Source: Brevundimonas vesicularis NBRC 12165 (GTDB lineage Bacteria; Pseudomonadota; Alphaproteobacteria; Caulobacterales; Caulobacteraceae). Taken from it: 64,000 nucleotides of DNA. The stretch lies in NCBI RefSeq assembly GCF_001592205.1, contig NZ_BCWM01000010.1, positions 1 through 64,000 on the forward strand. The letters run 5' to 3'. Positions 20,009 to 27,607 of this stretch are shown one piece after another. The notes beneath the pieces were generated by a model that worked only from the letters and a program-made list of their open reading frames with translations, did no database searches and was not told where the DNA came from. The stretch's first letter is position 1. Every line of letters begins with the position of its first letter. Made by a program: the position numbers and the translations under genes.

Positions 20009-20413
20009 CTAGGCGTCGAGAATGACCTGGCCGTCTTCCTTGACGAAGGGCTTGGCGAGATGGTCGGGCAGCAGGTCCAGAACCGTCTCGGACGGGCGGC
20101 ACAGTTTGACGCCCAGGGGCGAGAGGACGATGGGGCGGTTCATCAGGATCGGGTGCGCCGCGATGGCGTCCAGCAGCTGGTCGTCAGACAGGCTTGTGTC
20201 GTCCAGGTCGAGGTCGGCGTAGGGCGTGCCCTTTTCGCGCAGGATATCGCGCACCGATCCGCCCATACGTTCGACCAGTTGGGCCACCAGCGCGCGGCTG
20301 GGCGGGGTCTTCAGATACTCGATCACATGCGGTTCGATCCCGACGTGGCGGATCAGGGCCAGGGTGTTGCGCGACGTGCCGCAGGCGGGGTTGTGATAGA
20401 TGACGACGTCCAT
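20009..20413 (-). CDS. arsC: Arsenate reductase ArsC (glutaredoxin-linked)
   Basis: A 134-residue reductase that turns arsenate into arsenite using glutathione/glutaredoxin. The catalytic Cys11 lies in YHNPACGTSRNTL, and NRPIVLSPLG plus KLCRPSETVL carry the arginines of the anion site. Start ATG 20413. It follows arsR with 5 bases between, so the two form one operon facing away from arsB. Confidence 0.95.
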   Translation of the reverse strand: MDVVIYHNPACGTSRNTLALIRHVGIEPHVIEYLKTPPSRALVAQLVERMGGSVRDILREKGTPYADLDLDDTSLSDDQLLDAIAAHPILMNRPIVLSPLGVKLCRPSETVLDLLPDHLAKPFVKEDGQVILDA

Positions 20414-20418
20414 TGGCC

Positions 20419-20754
20419 TCAGTCGCAGCAGGGGGCCAGTTCGGCCAGCAAGGGTTGGCAAAGCTCGGCGCGGCCCTGGCAGCAGTCCTTGAGCAGGAAC
20501 AGCACGAGCTCGCCCAGTCGATCCAGATCGGCGCGGTAGATGATCGACCGGCTGCGCCTCTGGGACGCGATCAGTCCGGCGCGAGACAGCACGCCCAGAT
20601 GCGCCGACATCGTATTGGTCGGAACGGCGAGCCGGTCCGCGATCTCTCCGGCCGGCAGGCCGTCCGGCGCATGGCGGACCAGCAGCCGGAAGGCGTCCAG
20701 TCGCGTGGATTGCGCCAGGGCGGCGAGCGCGAGAATGGCGGGTTCGGATTCCAT
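20419..20754 (-). CDS. arsR: ArsR-type arsenic-responsive repressor
   Basis: A 111-residue winged-helix repressor (AGEIADRLAVPTNTMSAHLGVLSRAGLIASQRRSRSIIYRA). Instead of the classical ELCVCDL site in the recognition helix, it has cysteines near the C-terminus: Cys91 and Cys92 (KDCCQG), Cys99 (AELCQP) and Cys109-110. This resembles the arsenite site of the Acidithiobacillus ferrooxidans ArsR. Start ATG 20754. It heads the arsR-arsC operon and is divergent from arsB. Confidence 0.92.
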   Translation of the reverse strand: MESEPAILALAALAQSTRLDAFRLLVRHAPDGLPAGEIADRLAVPTNTMSAHLGVLSRAGLIASQRRSRSIIYRADLDRLGELVLFLLKDCCQGRAELCQPLLAELAPCCD

Positions 20755-20755
20755 T

Positions 20756-20774
20756 ATTCCAAGATACTGGAAAT
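20756..20774. promoter_or_regulatory. Candidate ArsR operator between arsR and arsB
   Basis: TTCCA-N6-TGGAA forms a dyad in AT-rich sequence directly upstream of arsR (ATG 20754) and about 60 bases before arsB. It is the only symmetrical AT-rich stretch in the shared promoter region. Operator role is inference. Confidence 0.4.
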
Positions 20775-20835
20775 ATGGTGTCATGCAAGCTAGATGGGGC
20801 GCTGCGGTCGTCGGTCGACCGGGATGGAGCCGCCC

Positions 20836-22119
20836 ATGATCGTCGCCTTTCTGATCTTCGCGGTCACCATCACCCTGGTGATCTGGCAGCCGAAGGGGCT
20901 GCAGATCGGCTGGAGCGCGATGGGCGGTGCGGCGGCGGCGCTGTTGCTGGGCGTCGTCACCCTGGCCGACATCCCCGTGGTCTGGGACATCGTCTGGAAC
21001 GCCACGGCGACCTTCGTCGCGATCATCATCATCAGCCTGTTGCTGGACGAGGCGGGCTTCTTCGAATGGGCGGCGCTGCATGTCGGGCGATGGGGCGGCG
21101 GCCAAGGGCGCCGGCTGTTCGTCCTGTTCGTCCTGCTGGGCGCGGCGGTGTCGGCGGTCTTCGCCAACGACGGGGCGGCGCTGATCCTGACGCCCATCGT
21201 CATCGCCATGCTGCTGGCGCTCGGCTATGGCCCCAAGGCGACGCTGGCCTTCGTGATGGCGGCGGGCTTCATCGCCGACGCGGCCAGCCTGCCTCTGGTA
21301 GTGTCCAACCTGGTCAATATCGTCTCGGCCGACTTCTTCGACATCGGCTTCGACCGCTATGCGGCGGTCATGGCGCCGGTGAACCTGGCGAGCATCGCGG
21401 CGACGCTGATGGTGCTGTTTGTGGTCTTCGGGCGCGATATTCCCAAGGCCTATGACGTGGAGCGGTTAGCCGCGCCGTCCAGCGCGATCAAGGACCGCGC
21501 GACCTTCCTCTGGGGCTGGATCATCCTGGCGTTTCTGCTGGTCGGGTTTTTCGTGCTGGAGCCGCGAGGGGTGCCGGTGTCCGCCGTCGCCGCGACGGGG
21601 GCGGTCGTCCTGCTGGTCGTGGCGGGGCGCGGCGCGGTCATCAGCACGACGAAGGTGCTGCGCGAAGCGCCGTGGCAGGTCGTGATCTTCTCACTGGGAA
21701 TGTATCTGGTCGTCTATGGGCTGGGCAACGCCGGTCTGACGCGCCAGATCGCCGGCCTGCTGGACGGATTCGCACAGGGCGGCGTCTGGGGCGCGGCCTT
21801 CGGAACCGGGTTCCTGACCGCCTTCCTGTCGGCCATCGCCAACAATATGCCCACGGTCCTGATCGGCGCCCTGTCGATCGACGCCTCGGGCGCGACCGGC
21901 GCAGCGAGGGAGGCGATGATCTACGCCAATGTCATCGGCAGCGACCTGGGGCCGAAGATGACGCCGATCGGCTCTTTGGCCACATTGCTGTGGCTGCACG
22001 TCCTGGCGCGGAAGGGCGTGAAGATCGGGTGGGGGTATTATTTCAAGGTGGGCGTGGTGCTCACCCTGCCTGTCCTGGGCGTCGCCCTGGCGGCCTTGGC
22101 CTTACGCTTGAGCGTCTAG
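20836..22119 (+). CDS. arsB: Arsenite efflux permease ArsB family
   Basis: A 427-residue inner-membrane transporter with about 12 hydrophobic segments, of the ArsB/NhaD-type ion transporter superfamily. Family stretches include [40 protein letters not shown] and [22 protein letters not shown]. It exports arsenite made by ArsC. The start is ATG 20836 with GGAG 6 bases upstream; the frame extends to 20794, but those residues are not family-like. Divergent from arsR-arsC. Confidence 0.93.
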   Translation: MIVAFLIFAVTITLVIWQPKGLQIGWSAMGGAAAALLLGVVTLADIPVVWDIVWNATATFVAIIIISLLLDEAGFFEWAALHVGRWGGGQGRRLFVLFVLLGAAVSAVFANDGAALILTPIVIAMLLALGYGPKATLAFVMAAGFIADAASLPLVVSNLVNIVSADFFDIGFDRYAAVMAPVNLASIAATLMVLFVVFGRDIPKAYDVERLAAPSSAIKDRATFLWGWIILAFLLVGFFVLEPRGVPVSAVAATGAVVLLVVAGRGAVISTTKVLREAPWQVVIFSLGMYLVVYGLGNAGLTRQIAGLLDGFAQGGVWGAAFGTGFLTAFLSAIANNMPTVLIGALSIDASGATGAAREAMIYANVIGSDLGPKMTPIGSLATLLWLHVLARKGVKIGWGYYFKVGVVLTLPVLGVALAALALRLSV

Positions 22120-22123
22120 GGCC

Positions 22124-22324
22124 TCAGTCGTCCAGACGGCCGATCAGGAACAGGGCGCCGACGGCGGTCAGGGCGCCCAGGGTGAAGGCGGTGACGATGG
22201 CGCCGGTGGCGACGGCGGTGGAGACGGTGACCGGGCGGGCTTCGTACCACTCGACAATGTCGGCCTCGTGTAGGTCCTCGTCCATATAGCCTTCGGCTTC
22301 ATAGATGGTGTCGTCTGCGGTCAT
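22124..22324 (-). CDS. Small single-pass membrane protein
   Basis: A 66-residue protein starting MTADDTIYEAEGY at ATG 22324. An acidic N-terminal half (YMDEDLHEADIVEW) is followed by one membrane helix (TAVATGAIVTAFTLGALTAVG) and a short tail. No family recognised. It converges with arsB, with 4 bases between the stops, and is divergent from the yebC gene. Confidence 0.65.
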   Translation of the reverse strand: MTADDTIYEAEGYMDEDLHEADIVEWYEARPVTVSTAVATGAIVTAFTLGALTAVGALFLIGRLDD

Positions 22325-22472
22325 GGCTTTACGCTCCGTCTGTCTTGCCCGGATCAATACGCCCAAACGGTACAGGTTCCACCCCTGTCGCCCCCGATCG
22401 GCGTATCGTGACAGGATGCCGCTCTTCGTTTAGGAGGCGCGGCTCAGGTTCAGAACGCTCAAAGACGATCCC

Positions 22473-23246
22473 ATGGCCGGCCACTCGAAATTCAAGAACA
22501 TCATGCACCGCAAGGGGCGCGCCGATGCGCAGCGCTCCAAGCTGTTCTCCAAACTGTCGCGCGACATCACCGTGGCGGCCAAGTCGGGCCTGCCGGATCC
22601 GGCGGCGAACCCGCGCCTGCGCCTGGCGGTCAACAACGCCAAGGCCGAAAGCCTGCCCAAGGACGTGATCCAGCGCGCGATCAACAAGGCCGCCGGCGGC
22701 GACGTCGATACGATGGAAGAGGTCCGCTACGAGGGCCGGGGTCCGGGCGGCGTGGGCATCATCGTCGAAGCTTTGACCGACAACCGCAATCGGGCGGCGT
22801 CCAACATCGGGGCGGCCTTCAAGAAGAACGGCGGCGCGCTGAGCGAGATGAACTCGGTCGCCTTCATGTGGGATAAGGTCGGCAAGATCACCTACGCCGC
22901 CGAGGCCGGTTCGGAAGACGCCGTGATGGAGGCCGCCATCGAGGCCGGCGCCCAGGACGTCGAGAGCGACCTGGTCAAGCCCGACATCTACGAGGACGCG
23001 CCGGGCCACACGATCTGGACCGCCTTCGAGGACCTGAACGACGTCGCCGAGGCCATGTCAAAGGTGCTGGGCGATCCCAAGTCCACCGCCATCGTCTGGA
23101 AGCCGCAGTCCGAAGTGCCGGTGACCGGCGAGGCCGTCGGCACCCTGTTCAAGCTGCTGGACGCGCTGGACGCCGAGGACGACGTGTCGGCGGTCTATTC
23201 GAACGAGGACATCTCCGACGAGGACGCGGCCAAGTACGCGGGCTGA
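22473..23246 (+). CDS. YebC/PmpR-family protein
   Basis: A 257-residue protein of the YebC/TACO1 family, which acts in ribosome rescue at proline stretches or as a DNA-binding regulator. It has the invariant N-terminus [28 protein letters not shown], then [23 protein letters not shown] and the acidic C-terminus [10 protein letters not shown]. The usual neighbour ruvC is present, but three genes and about 1.4 kb downstream rather than adjacent. Confidence 0.95.
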   Translation: MAGHSKFKNIMHRKGRADAQRSKLFSKLSRDITVAAKSGLPDPAANPRLRLAVNNAKAESLPKDVIQRAINKAAGGDVDTMEEVRYEGRGPGGVGIIVEALTDNRNRAASNIGAAFKKNGGALSEMNSVAFMWDKVGKITYAAEAGSEDAVMEAAIEAGAQDVESDLVKPDIYEDAPGHTIWTAFEDLNDVAEAMSKVLGDPKSTAIVWKPQSEVPVTGEAVGTLFKLLDALDAEDDVSAVYSNEDISDEDAAKYAG

Positions 23247-23273
23247 TCCAGAACGCACGCGAGTCGTTCGCAC

Positions 23274-23298
23274 GGAACCGGGTCGTGCGCCGGGCGTA
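23274..23298 (+). promoter_or_regulatory. Possible EcfG-type promoter, degenerate -10
   Basis: GGAAC, 16 bases, then CGTA upstream of the hemerythrin-like gene (ATG 23331). The -35 matches the general-stress sigma EcfG consensus, while the -10 has A for T at its last base. It overlaps a dyad GGCGTAAC-N11-GTTACGCC at 23293-23319, so the -10 lies in that arm. Confidence 0.3.
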
Positions 23299-23330
23299 AC
23301 GAGGCTTCACCGTTACGCCTGGAGCCCTCT

Positions 23331-23849
23331 ATGGACATCACCCAGCTGATCCTCGACGACCATGCCGAACAGCGTCGGCTGTTTGCGATCATCGAACAGA
23401 TCGATCCCAAGGACACCGATGCGCTGAGCGCCGTCTGGTCGCGCTTGTCGGCGTTCCTGGATGTGCACGCCGAGGCCGAAGAGCGGTTCTTCTATCCCGA
23501 GCTGCTGAAGCAAGGCGAGGGCGCCAACGACGCCGAGGACGGCACGGTAGAGGGCGAGACCGAAGACGCCATCGAGGACCACAACAAGCTGCGCGACGCG
23601 GTCAAGGCGGTGGAAAAGCACAAGGTCGGCACCAAGGCCTGGTTCGACGCCGTGGGCGAGGCCAACGTCGTCAACTCCAAACACATGGGCGAGGAAGAGC
23701 GGCAGGGGCTGACCGACTTCCGCATGAACGCCGACGTCGAGACGCGCCATGAGCTGGCGGTCAAGTTCGCCGCCTTCGAGGCCGAGTACATCACCGGCGT
23801 CAAGCCGGTGAACAAGGACCCCGAGACCTATATCGAAAAGCACGGCTGA
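23331..23849 (+). CDS. Hemerythrin-domain (HHE) protein
   Basis: A 172-residue four-helix di-iron protein. Candidate metal ligands are in LDDHAEQRRL, DVHAEAEERFFYPEL, EDHNKLRDAV and NSKHMGEEERQG. Such proteins bind or sense oxygen or nitric oxide, or store iron. The tail (KPVNKDPETYIEKHG) is not family-specific. Start ATG 23331, with GGAG upstream. An EcfG-like -35 lies about 55 bases upstream. Confidence 0.9.
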   Translation: MDITQLILDDHAEQRRLFAIIEQIDPKDTDALSAVWSRLSAFLDVHAEAEERFFYPELLKQGEGANDAEDGTVEGETEDAIEDHNKLRDAVKAVEKHKVGTKAWFDAVGEANVVNSKHMGEEERQGLTDFRMNADVETRHELAVKFAAFEAEYITGVKPVNKDPETYIEKHG

Positions 23850-23891
23850 AGCGGTCGCTGCGACCACGATGTCGCAGCATCGTCCGTCCAA

Positions 23892-23917
23892 GGAACATCC
23901 GCGCTCGGCCCGTCGTT
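23892..23917 (+). promoter_or_regulatory. EcfG-type general-stress promoter of mgtC-like gene
   Basis: GGAAC-N17-CGTT is an exact match to the alphaproteobacterial EcfG (SigT) consensus. The -10 ends 8 bases before the ATG at 23926, so transcription would begin almost on the start codon, giving a near-leaderless message. Activity is inferred from the match. Confidence 0.65.
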
Positions 23918-23925
23918 GAGCGCGG

Positions 23926-24621
23926 ATGAATCTGGGTAGTCTGGAAGGCGCCGTCCTGCCGATCCTCGGCGCGGTGATCGCGGGCGGGGTCATCGGCTTC
24001 GAGCGCGAGTGGCGGGGGCGGGCGGCGGGCCTGAGAACGCACATCCTGGTCAGCCTGGCGTCAGCCCTACTGATGCTGGCGGCCATGTCGCAGGCCGATT
24101 GGGCGTTCCGCGCCCTGCCCGACGAGAACATCGTCACAGACCCGACGCGGATGGCGCACGGCGTGCTGACGGGGATCGGGTTCCTGTGCGCAGGCGTGAT
24201 CTTCCGCACCGGGTTTTCGATCCACGGGCTGACCACGGCGGCGTCGCTGTGGATCACTTCGGCGATCGGCATTCTGTTCGGGGCAGGGCTCTATGCGCTG
24301 GGGACGGCGGCGACGGTGGTCACGGCGCTGATCCTGATCGGCTTGAGGCTGATCAACGGGCGTTTGCCCGCGCGCACGGTGGTGGACGCCGAAGTGTGCT
24401 GGGAACGGCGCGAGGCGTCGCCGGAGCCGGCGATCGAGGCGGCGCTGAAAGCCATAGACGCGGACGCGCGACACGACCGGTTCGAGCTGATCGATGGACA
24501 GACCATTCGACGGACCTGGCGATTGAAGGCCGCCGAGGAAGGCCAGCTGAAGCAGCTGGCGGAACAGCTGTGCGCCATACCGGGCGTGGTCGCCTACAGC
24601 CTGGACCCGCGCGACGACTGA
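23926..24621 (+). CDS. MgtC/SapB-family membrane protein
   Basis: A 231-residue protein with four or five N-terminal membrane segments and a C-terminal soluble domain. The MgtC signature is visible: GGVIGFEREWRGRAAGLRTHILVSLASALLM, then GIGFLCAGVIFRTG and TTAASLWITSAIGI. The ~80-residue C-terminal domain has an ACT-like pattern. MgtC proteins aid growth under low magnesium or acid stress. It lacks a ribosome site, in keeping with the promoter lying directly upstream. Confidence 0.9.
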   Translation: MNLGSLEGAVLPILGAVIAGGVIGFEREWRGRAAGLRTHILVSLASALLMLAAMSQADWAFRALPDENIVTDPTRMAHGVLTGIGFLCAGVIFRTGFSIHGLTTAASLWITSAIGILFGAGLYALGTAATVVTALILIGLRLINGRLPARTVVDAEVCWERREASPEPAIEAALKAIDADARHDRFELIDGQTIRRTWRLKAAEEGQLKQLAEQLCAIPGVVAYSLDPRDD

Positions 24622-24667
24622 AACCGTTCATTGCCCGATAACCCTCTTTGCGGCATGAGGGGAACGG

Positions 24668-25186
24668 ATGGCGAACGAACCTGTCAGAATCATCGGCCTG
24701 GACCCCGGTCTGCGACGCACCGGATGGGGGGTCGTCGTGTCGGATGGCGCGCGCCTGAGGTGGGTGGCGCACGGGGTGGTGGCCCCGCCCGAGACCGCGC
24801 CGTTCAGCGAGCGTCTGCTGCATCTGTTCGAGGCCCTGGGGACGATCTGCGCCGACCACGGCTGCGAGGAGGCGGCGGTGGAAGAGGTGTTCGTCAATGT
24901 GAACCCGTCCTCGACGCTGAAGCTGGGTCATGCGCGGGCGGCGGTGATGCTGGCGCCGGCCAAGGCGGGCCTGACGGTGGCGGAATATTCGCCGAACCTG
25001 ATCAAGAAGGCGGTGGTGGGCGCCGGCCATGCGGACAAGAGCCAGATCGCCTTCATGGTCAAACGGCTGCTGCCGACCGCGGGCGACGTGAAGGCGGATG
25101 CGGCCGACGCCCTGGCCGTCGCGATCACCCATGCGCAGCTCAGGAAGCGGTCCTTGCTGGAAGCGATGCACCGGGGGGCGGCATGA
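24668..25186 (+). CDS. ruvC: Holliday junction endonuclease RuvC
   Basis: A 172-residue resolvase. Catalytic acidic residues are readable: Asp12 in IIGLDPGLRRTGWG, the glutamate in AVEEVFVN and the aspartates in VKADAADALAVAITHA. It cuts four-way junctions made by recombination, acting with RuvAB. Start ATG 24668. A MITE-like repeat separates it from ruvA by 166 bases, though all three ruv genes stay in the same direction. Confidence 0.97.
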   Translation: MANEPVRIIGLDPGLRRTGWGVVVSDGARLRWVAHGVVAPPETAPFSERLLHLFEALGTICADHGCEEAAVEEVFVNVNPSSTLKLGHARAAVMLAPAKAGLTVAEYSPNLIKKAVVGAGHADKSQIAFMVKRLLPTAGDVKADAADALAVAITHAQLRKRSLLEAMHRGAA

Positions 25187-25200
25187 AGGCTGTGGATCAA

Positions 25201-25348
25201 GTCTCCTCCCCATCGGAGATGGGGAGGTGGCGCGGCGCGGCTTCGCGCCGTGACGGAGGGGTTCTTTCCGCAGGCTTGGTGGCTGTGGGGCGTCAAGAGC
25301 CCCTCCACCGCTTCGCGGTCCCCCTCCCCATCACGATGGGGAGGAGAC
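25201..25348. repeat. MITE-like repeat with 14-bp terminal inverted repeats
   Basis: The ends GTCTCCTCCCCATC and GATGGGGAGGAGAC are perfect reverse complements, and each is followed inside by further ATGGGGAG/CTCCCCAT copies that form hairpins. The 148-bp element has no coding frame and fills the ruvC-ruvA gap. A diverged relative lies at 58605-58719 in the opposite orientation. Its right end provides the GGAGGAG ribosome site for ruvA. Confidence 0.85.
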
Positions 25349-25352
25349 AGTC

Positions 25353-25970
25353 GTGATCGGGCGGTTGAGAGGCGTGCTGGCCGAGGTCGGCGAGGCGGAA
25401 TGCCTGATCGACTGCGCGGGCGTGGGCTATGTCGTGTCGTGCGGGGCGCGGACGCTGGGGCGGCTGCCGGCGCCGGGCGACGAGGCGACGGTGCATGTCC
25501 ATTCCCAGTGGAGCGAGGATGCGGGGCCGCGCCTGTATGGATTTCTGACGCGCGACGAGCGGCGGGCCTTCACGACCCTGCTGGCCATTCAGGGCGTGGG
25601 GCCCAAGGCGGCGCTGGCGGTGCTGGACGTTCTGCCGCCCGGCGAACTGGCGTCGGCGGTGGCGCGCGAGGACAAGGCGGCGGTGGCGCGGGCCAACGGG
25701 GTGGGGCCGAAGCTGGCGTTGCGGATCGTGACCGAGCTGAAGGGCAAGCCCTTGGGCGATGTCGGTTTTGCGCCTGTCGCACCCGGCATGCACGTCGAGA
25801 TCGCACCGCCCGTTCCGTCCATCACCGGCGAGGCCGTGTCGGCCCTGCTTGGACTGGGCGTCGCCGAGGTCAATGCGCGCCGGGCCGTGGATCAGGCTTT
25901 GATCCGTCTGGGCGAAGAGGCGGAGCTGTCGGCGGTGATCCGCGCGGCGCTGCAGGAGTTGGGCCGATGA
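25353..25970 (+). CDS. ruvA: Holliday junction DNA helicase subunit RuvA
   Basis: A 205-residue protein that binds the four-way junction as a tetramer. It has the N-terminal OB fold ([28 protein letters not shown]), two helix-hairpin-helix motifs ([14 protein letters not shown] and [16 protein letters not shown]) and the C-terminal RuvB-binding domain. Start GTG 25353. The ribosome site GGAGGAG comes from the end of the upstream repeat. ruvB follows after 13 bases. Confidence 0.97.
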   Translation: MIGRLRGVLAEVGEAECLIDCAGVGYVVSCGARTLGRLPAPGDEATVHVHSQWSEDAGPRLYGFLTRDERRAFTTLLAIQGVGPKAALAVLDVLPPGELASAVAREDKAAVARANGVGPKLALRIVTELKGKPLGDVGFAPVAPGMHVEIAPPVPSITGEAVSALLGLGVAEVNARRAVDQALIRLGEEAELSAVIRAALQELGR

Positions 25971-25983
25971 GAGCCGCATCGAC

Positions 25984-27015
25984 ATGACCCGCGTCATCTC
26001 CCCCGAGGCCGAGACCGGCGAATCCTTCGACCGCGCGCTGCGGCCGCAGACGTTGTCGGAGTTCGTCGGCCAGTCGCAGGCCAAGGGCAATCTGAAGGTC
26101 TTCATCGATGCGGCGCGCGGGCGGGCGGAGGCGCTGGACCATGTGCTGCTGTTCGGACCGCCGGGACTGGGCAAGACGACGCTGGCGCAGATCGTGTCGC
26201 GCGAGCTGGGCGTGGGGTTCCGGGCGACCTCCGGGCCGATCCTGGCCAAGGCGGGCGATCTGGCGGCGATCCTGACCAACCTCGAGCCGCGCGACGTCCT
26301 GTTCATCGACGAGATCCATCGCTTAAGCCCCCAGGTCGAGGAGATCCTGTATCCGGCCATGGAGGATCATGTGCTGGACTTGATCATCGGCGAGGGGCCG
26401 TCGGCGCGTTCGGTGCGGATCGACCTGGCGCCGTTCACGCTGGTGGGGGCGACGACGCGGGCGGGCCTGTTGGCCACGCCGCTCAGGGACCGGTTCGGCA
26501 TTCCGCTGCGACTGGAGTTCTACACCCCCGACGAACTGACGGCTGTGGTGCGCGGCACGGCGCGCAAAATGGGCGCAGCCATCGACGAGGCCGGCGCGCG
26601 CGAGATCGCGTCGCGGGCGCGGGGAACGCCTCGGATCGCCGGGCGCCTGCTGCGCCGGGTGCGGGATTTCGCCTCGGCCGAAGGGGCGGAGACGATCTCG
26701 AAACTGGTGGCGGCGCGGGCGCTGGCGCGGCTGGAGGTGGACGAGGCCGGTCTGGACAGCCTGGACCGGCGGTTCCTGAAGGCGTTGATCGAGAACTATG
26801 GCGGCGGGCCGGTCGGGATGGACACCTTGGCGGCCGCCATCGCCGAGGCGCGCGACGCGGTCGAGGACGTGATCGAACCCTATCTGCTGCAACAGGGCTT
26901 CATCATGCGCACCCCGCGCGGCCGCATGGCCTGCGCCAAGGCCTATGCGCATCTGGGCCTCAGCGCGCCGGCGCAACCCGCCGCCGGACCCGTGCCCGGC
27001 GACCTTTTTGAATGA
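25984..27015 (+). CDS. ruvB: Holliday junction branch migration ATPase RuvB
   Basis: A 343-residue AAA+ motor that drives branch migration with RuvA. Walker A is GPPGLGKT (58-65), Walker B is FIDE (107-110), sensor 1 lies in GATTRAGLL, the arginine finger in PLRDRFGIP, and the C-terminal winged helix in [17 protein letters not shown]. Its stop overlaps the brnT start by 4 bases (ATGA). Confidence 0.97.
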   Translation: MTRVISPEAETGESFDRALRPQTLSEFVGQSQAKGNLKVFIDAARGRAEALDHVLLFGPPGLGKTTLAQIVSRELGVGFRATSGPILAKAGDLAAILTNLEPRDVLFIDEIHRLSPQVEEILYPAMEDHVLDLIIGEGPSARSVRIDLAPFTLVGATTRAGLLATPLRDRFGIPLRLEFYTPDELTAVVRGTARKMGAAIDEAGAREIASRARGTPRIAGRLLRRVRDFASAEGAETISKLVAARALARLEVDEAGLDSLDRRFLKALIENYGGGPVGMDTLAAAIAEARDAVEDVIEPYLLQQGFIMRTPRGRMACAKAYAHLGLSAPAQPAAGPVPGDLFE

Positions 27016-27272
27016 AGGTCGCCTTCGATCCAGGCAAGGATGCGAGCAATCGCGAGAAGCACGGGCTGTCGCTTGAGCGGGCGAGCGAGATCGATCTTCG
27101 CGCCGCCCACATCCTCGCCGATGACCGCCAAGATTACGGTGAGCAACGATGGCGAGCCTATGGTATGCTGGATGGGCGGCTGCATATGCTGGCTTTCACC
27201 TTTCGAGACGGGACGTTGAGAGCCATCAGTCTGCGGCGCGCAAACGCCAAGGAGAGCAAACGCTATGGCTGA
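27012..27272 (+). CDS. brnT: BrnT-family toxin of a type II toxin-antitoxin module
   Basis: An 86-residue RelE-fold ribonuclease-type toxin. The BrnT pattern is clear: [23 protein letters not shown], an [14 protein letters not shown] segment, then [25 protein letters not shown] and a final RY. Its start overlaps the ruvB stop by 4 bases, so it is probably translated from the ruv message. The antitoxin gene follows with 8 bases overlap. Confidence 0.92.
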   Translation: MKVAFDPGKDASNREKHGLSLERASEIDLRAAHILADDRQDYGEQRWRAYGMLDGRLHMLAFTFRDGTLRAISLRRANAKESKRYG

Positions 27273-27540
27273 TCCCAAACTCAGCCTTGATCCAAGCGAT
27301 TACGAGGATGTCGAGATCGACGATCTGGACAATCCGGAATGGACCGATGAGGACTTCGCCAAGGCACAGCCTCTACGAGACGTGCTGCCCGACCTATATG
27401 CCCAATTCGACGCCGAGCGAGAGGTGGAGTTAAGACTACCCGCCGCCACCATCCGCGCCTTTGCTGACGAAGGGGAAGACTGGCGCGAGCGGATGGCGGA
27501 TGCGCTGACGGAAGCGGCGCGCAAGAAGCACGCGGCGTAA
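27265..27540 (+). CDS. brnA: BrnA-family antitoxin
   Basis: A 91-residue antitoxin with the family's LDNPEWTDEDFAKAQPLRDVLP segment followed by a ribbon-helix-helix DNA-binding part (VELRLPAATIRAFADEGEDWRERMADALTEA). It would neutralise BrnT and repress its own promoter. Gene order toxin-antitoxin is the normal order for BrnTA. No dedicated promoter or dyad is obvious between ruvB and brnT. Confidence 0.92.
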   Translation: MADPKLSLDPSDYEDVEIDDLDNPEWTDEDFAKAQPLRDVLPDLYAQFDAEREVELRLPAATIRAFADEGEDWRERMADALTEAARKKHAA

Positions 27541-27607
27541 ACTGCAATAGGCGTTGCCAAGCGGGGCGGGCGGGGGTTTGCTGGGGGCGAACCGGAGCCG
27601 TCGTCCC

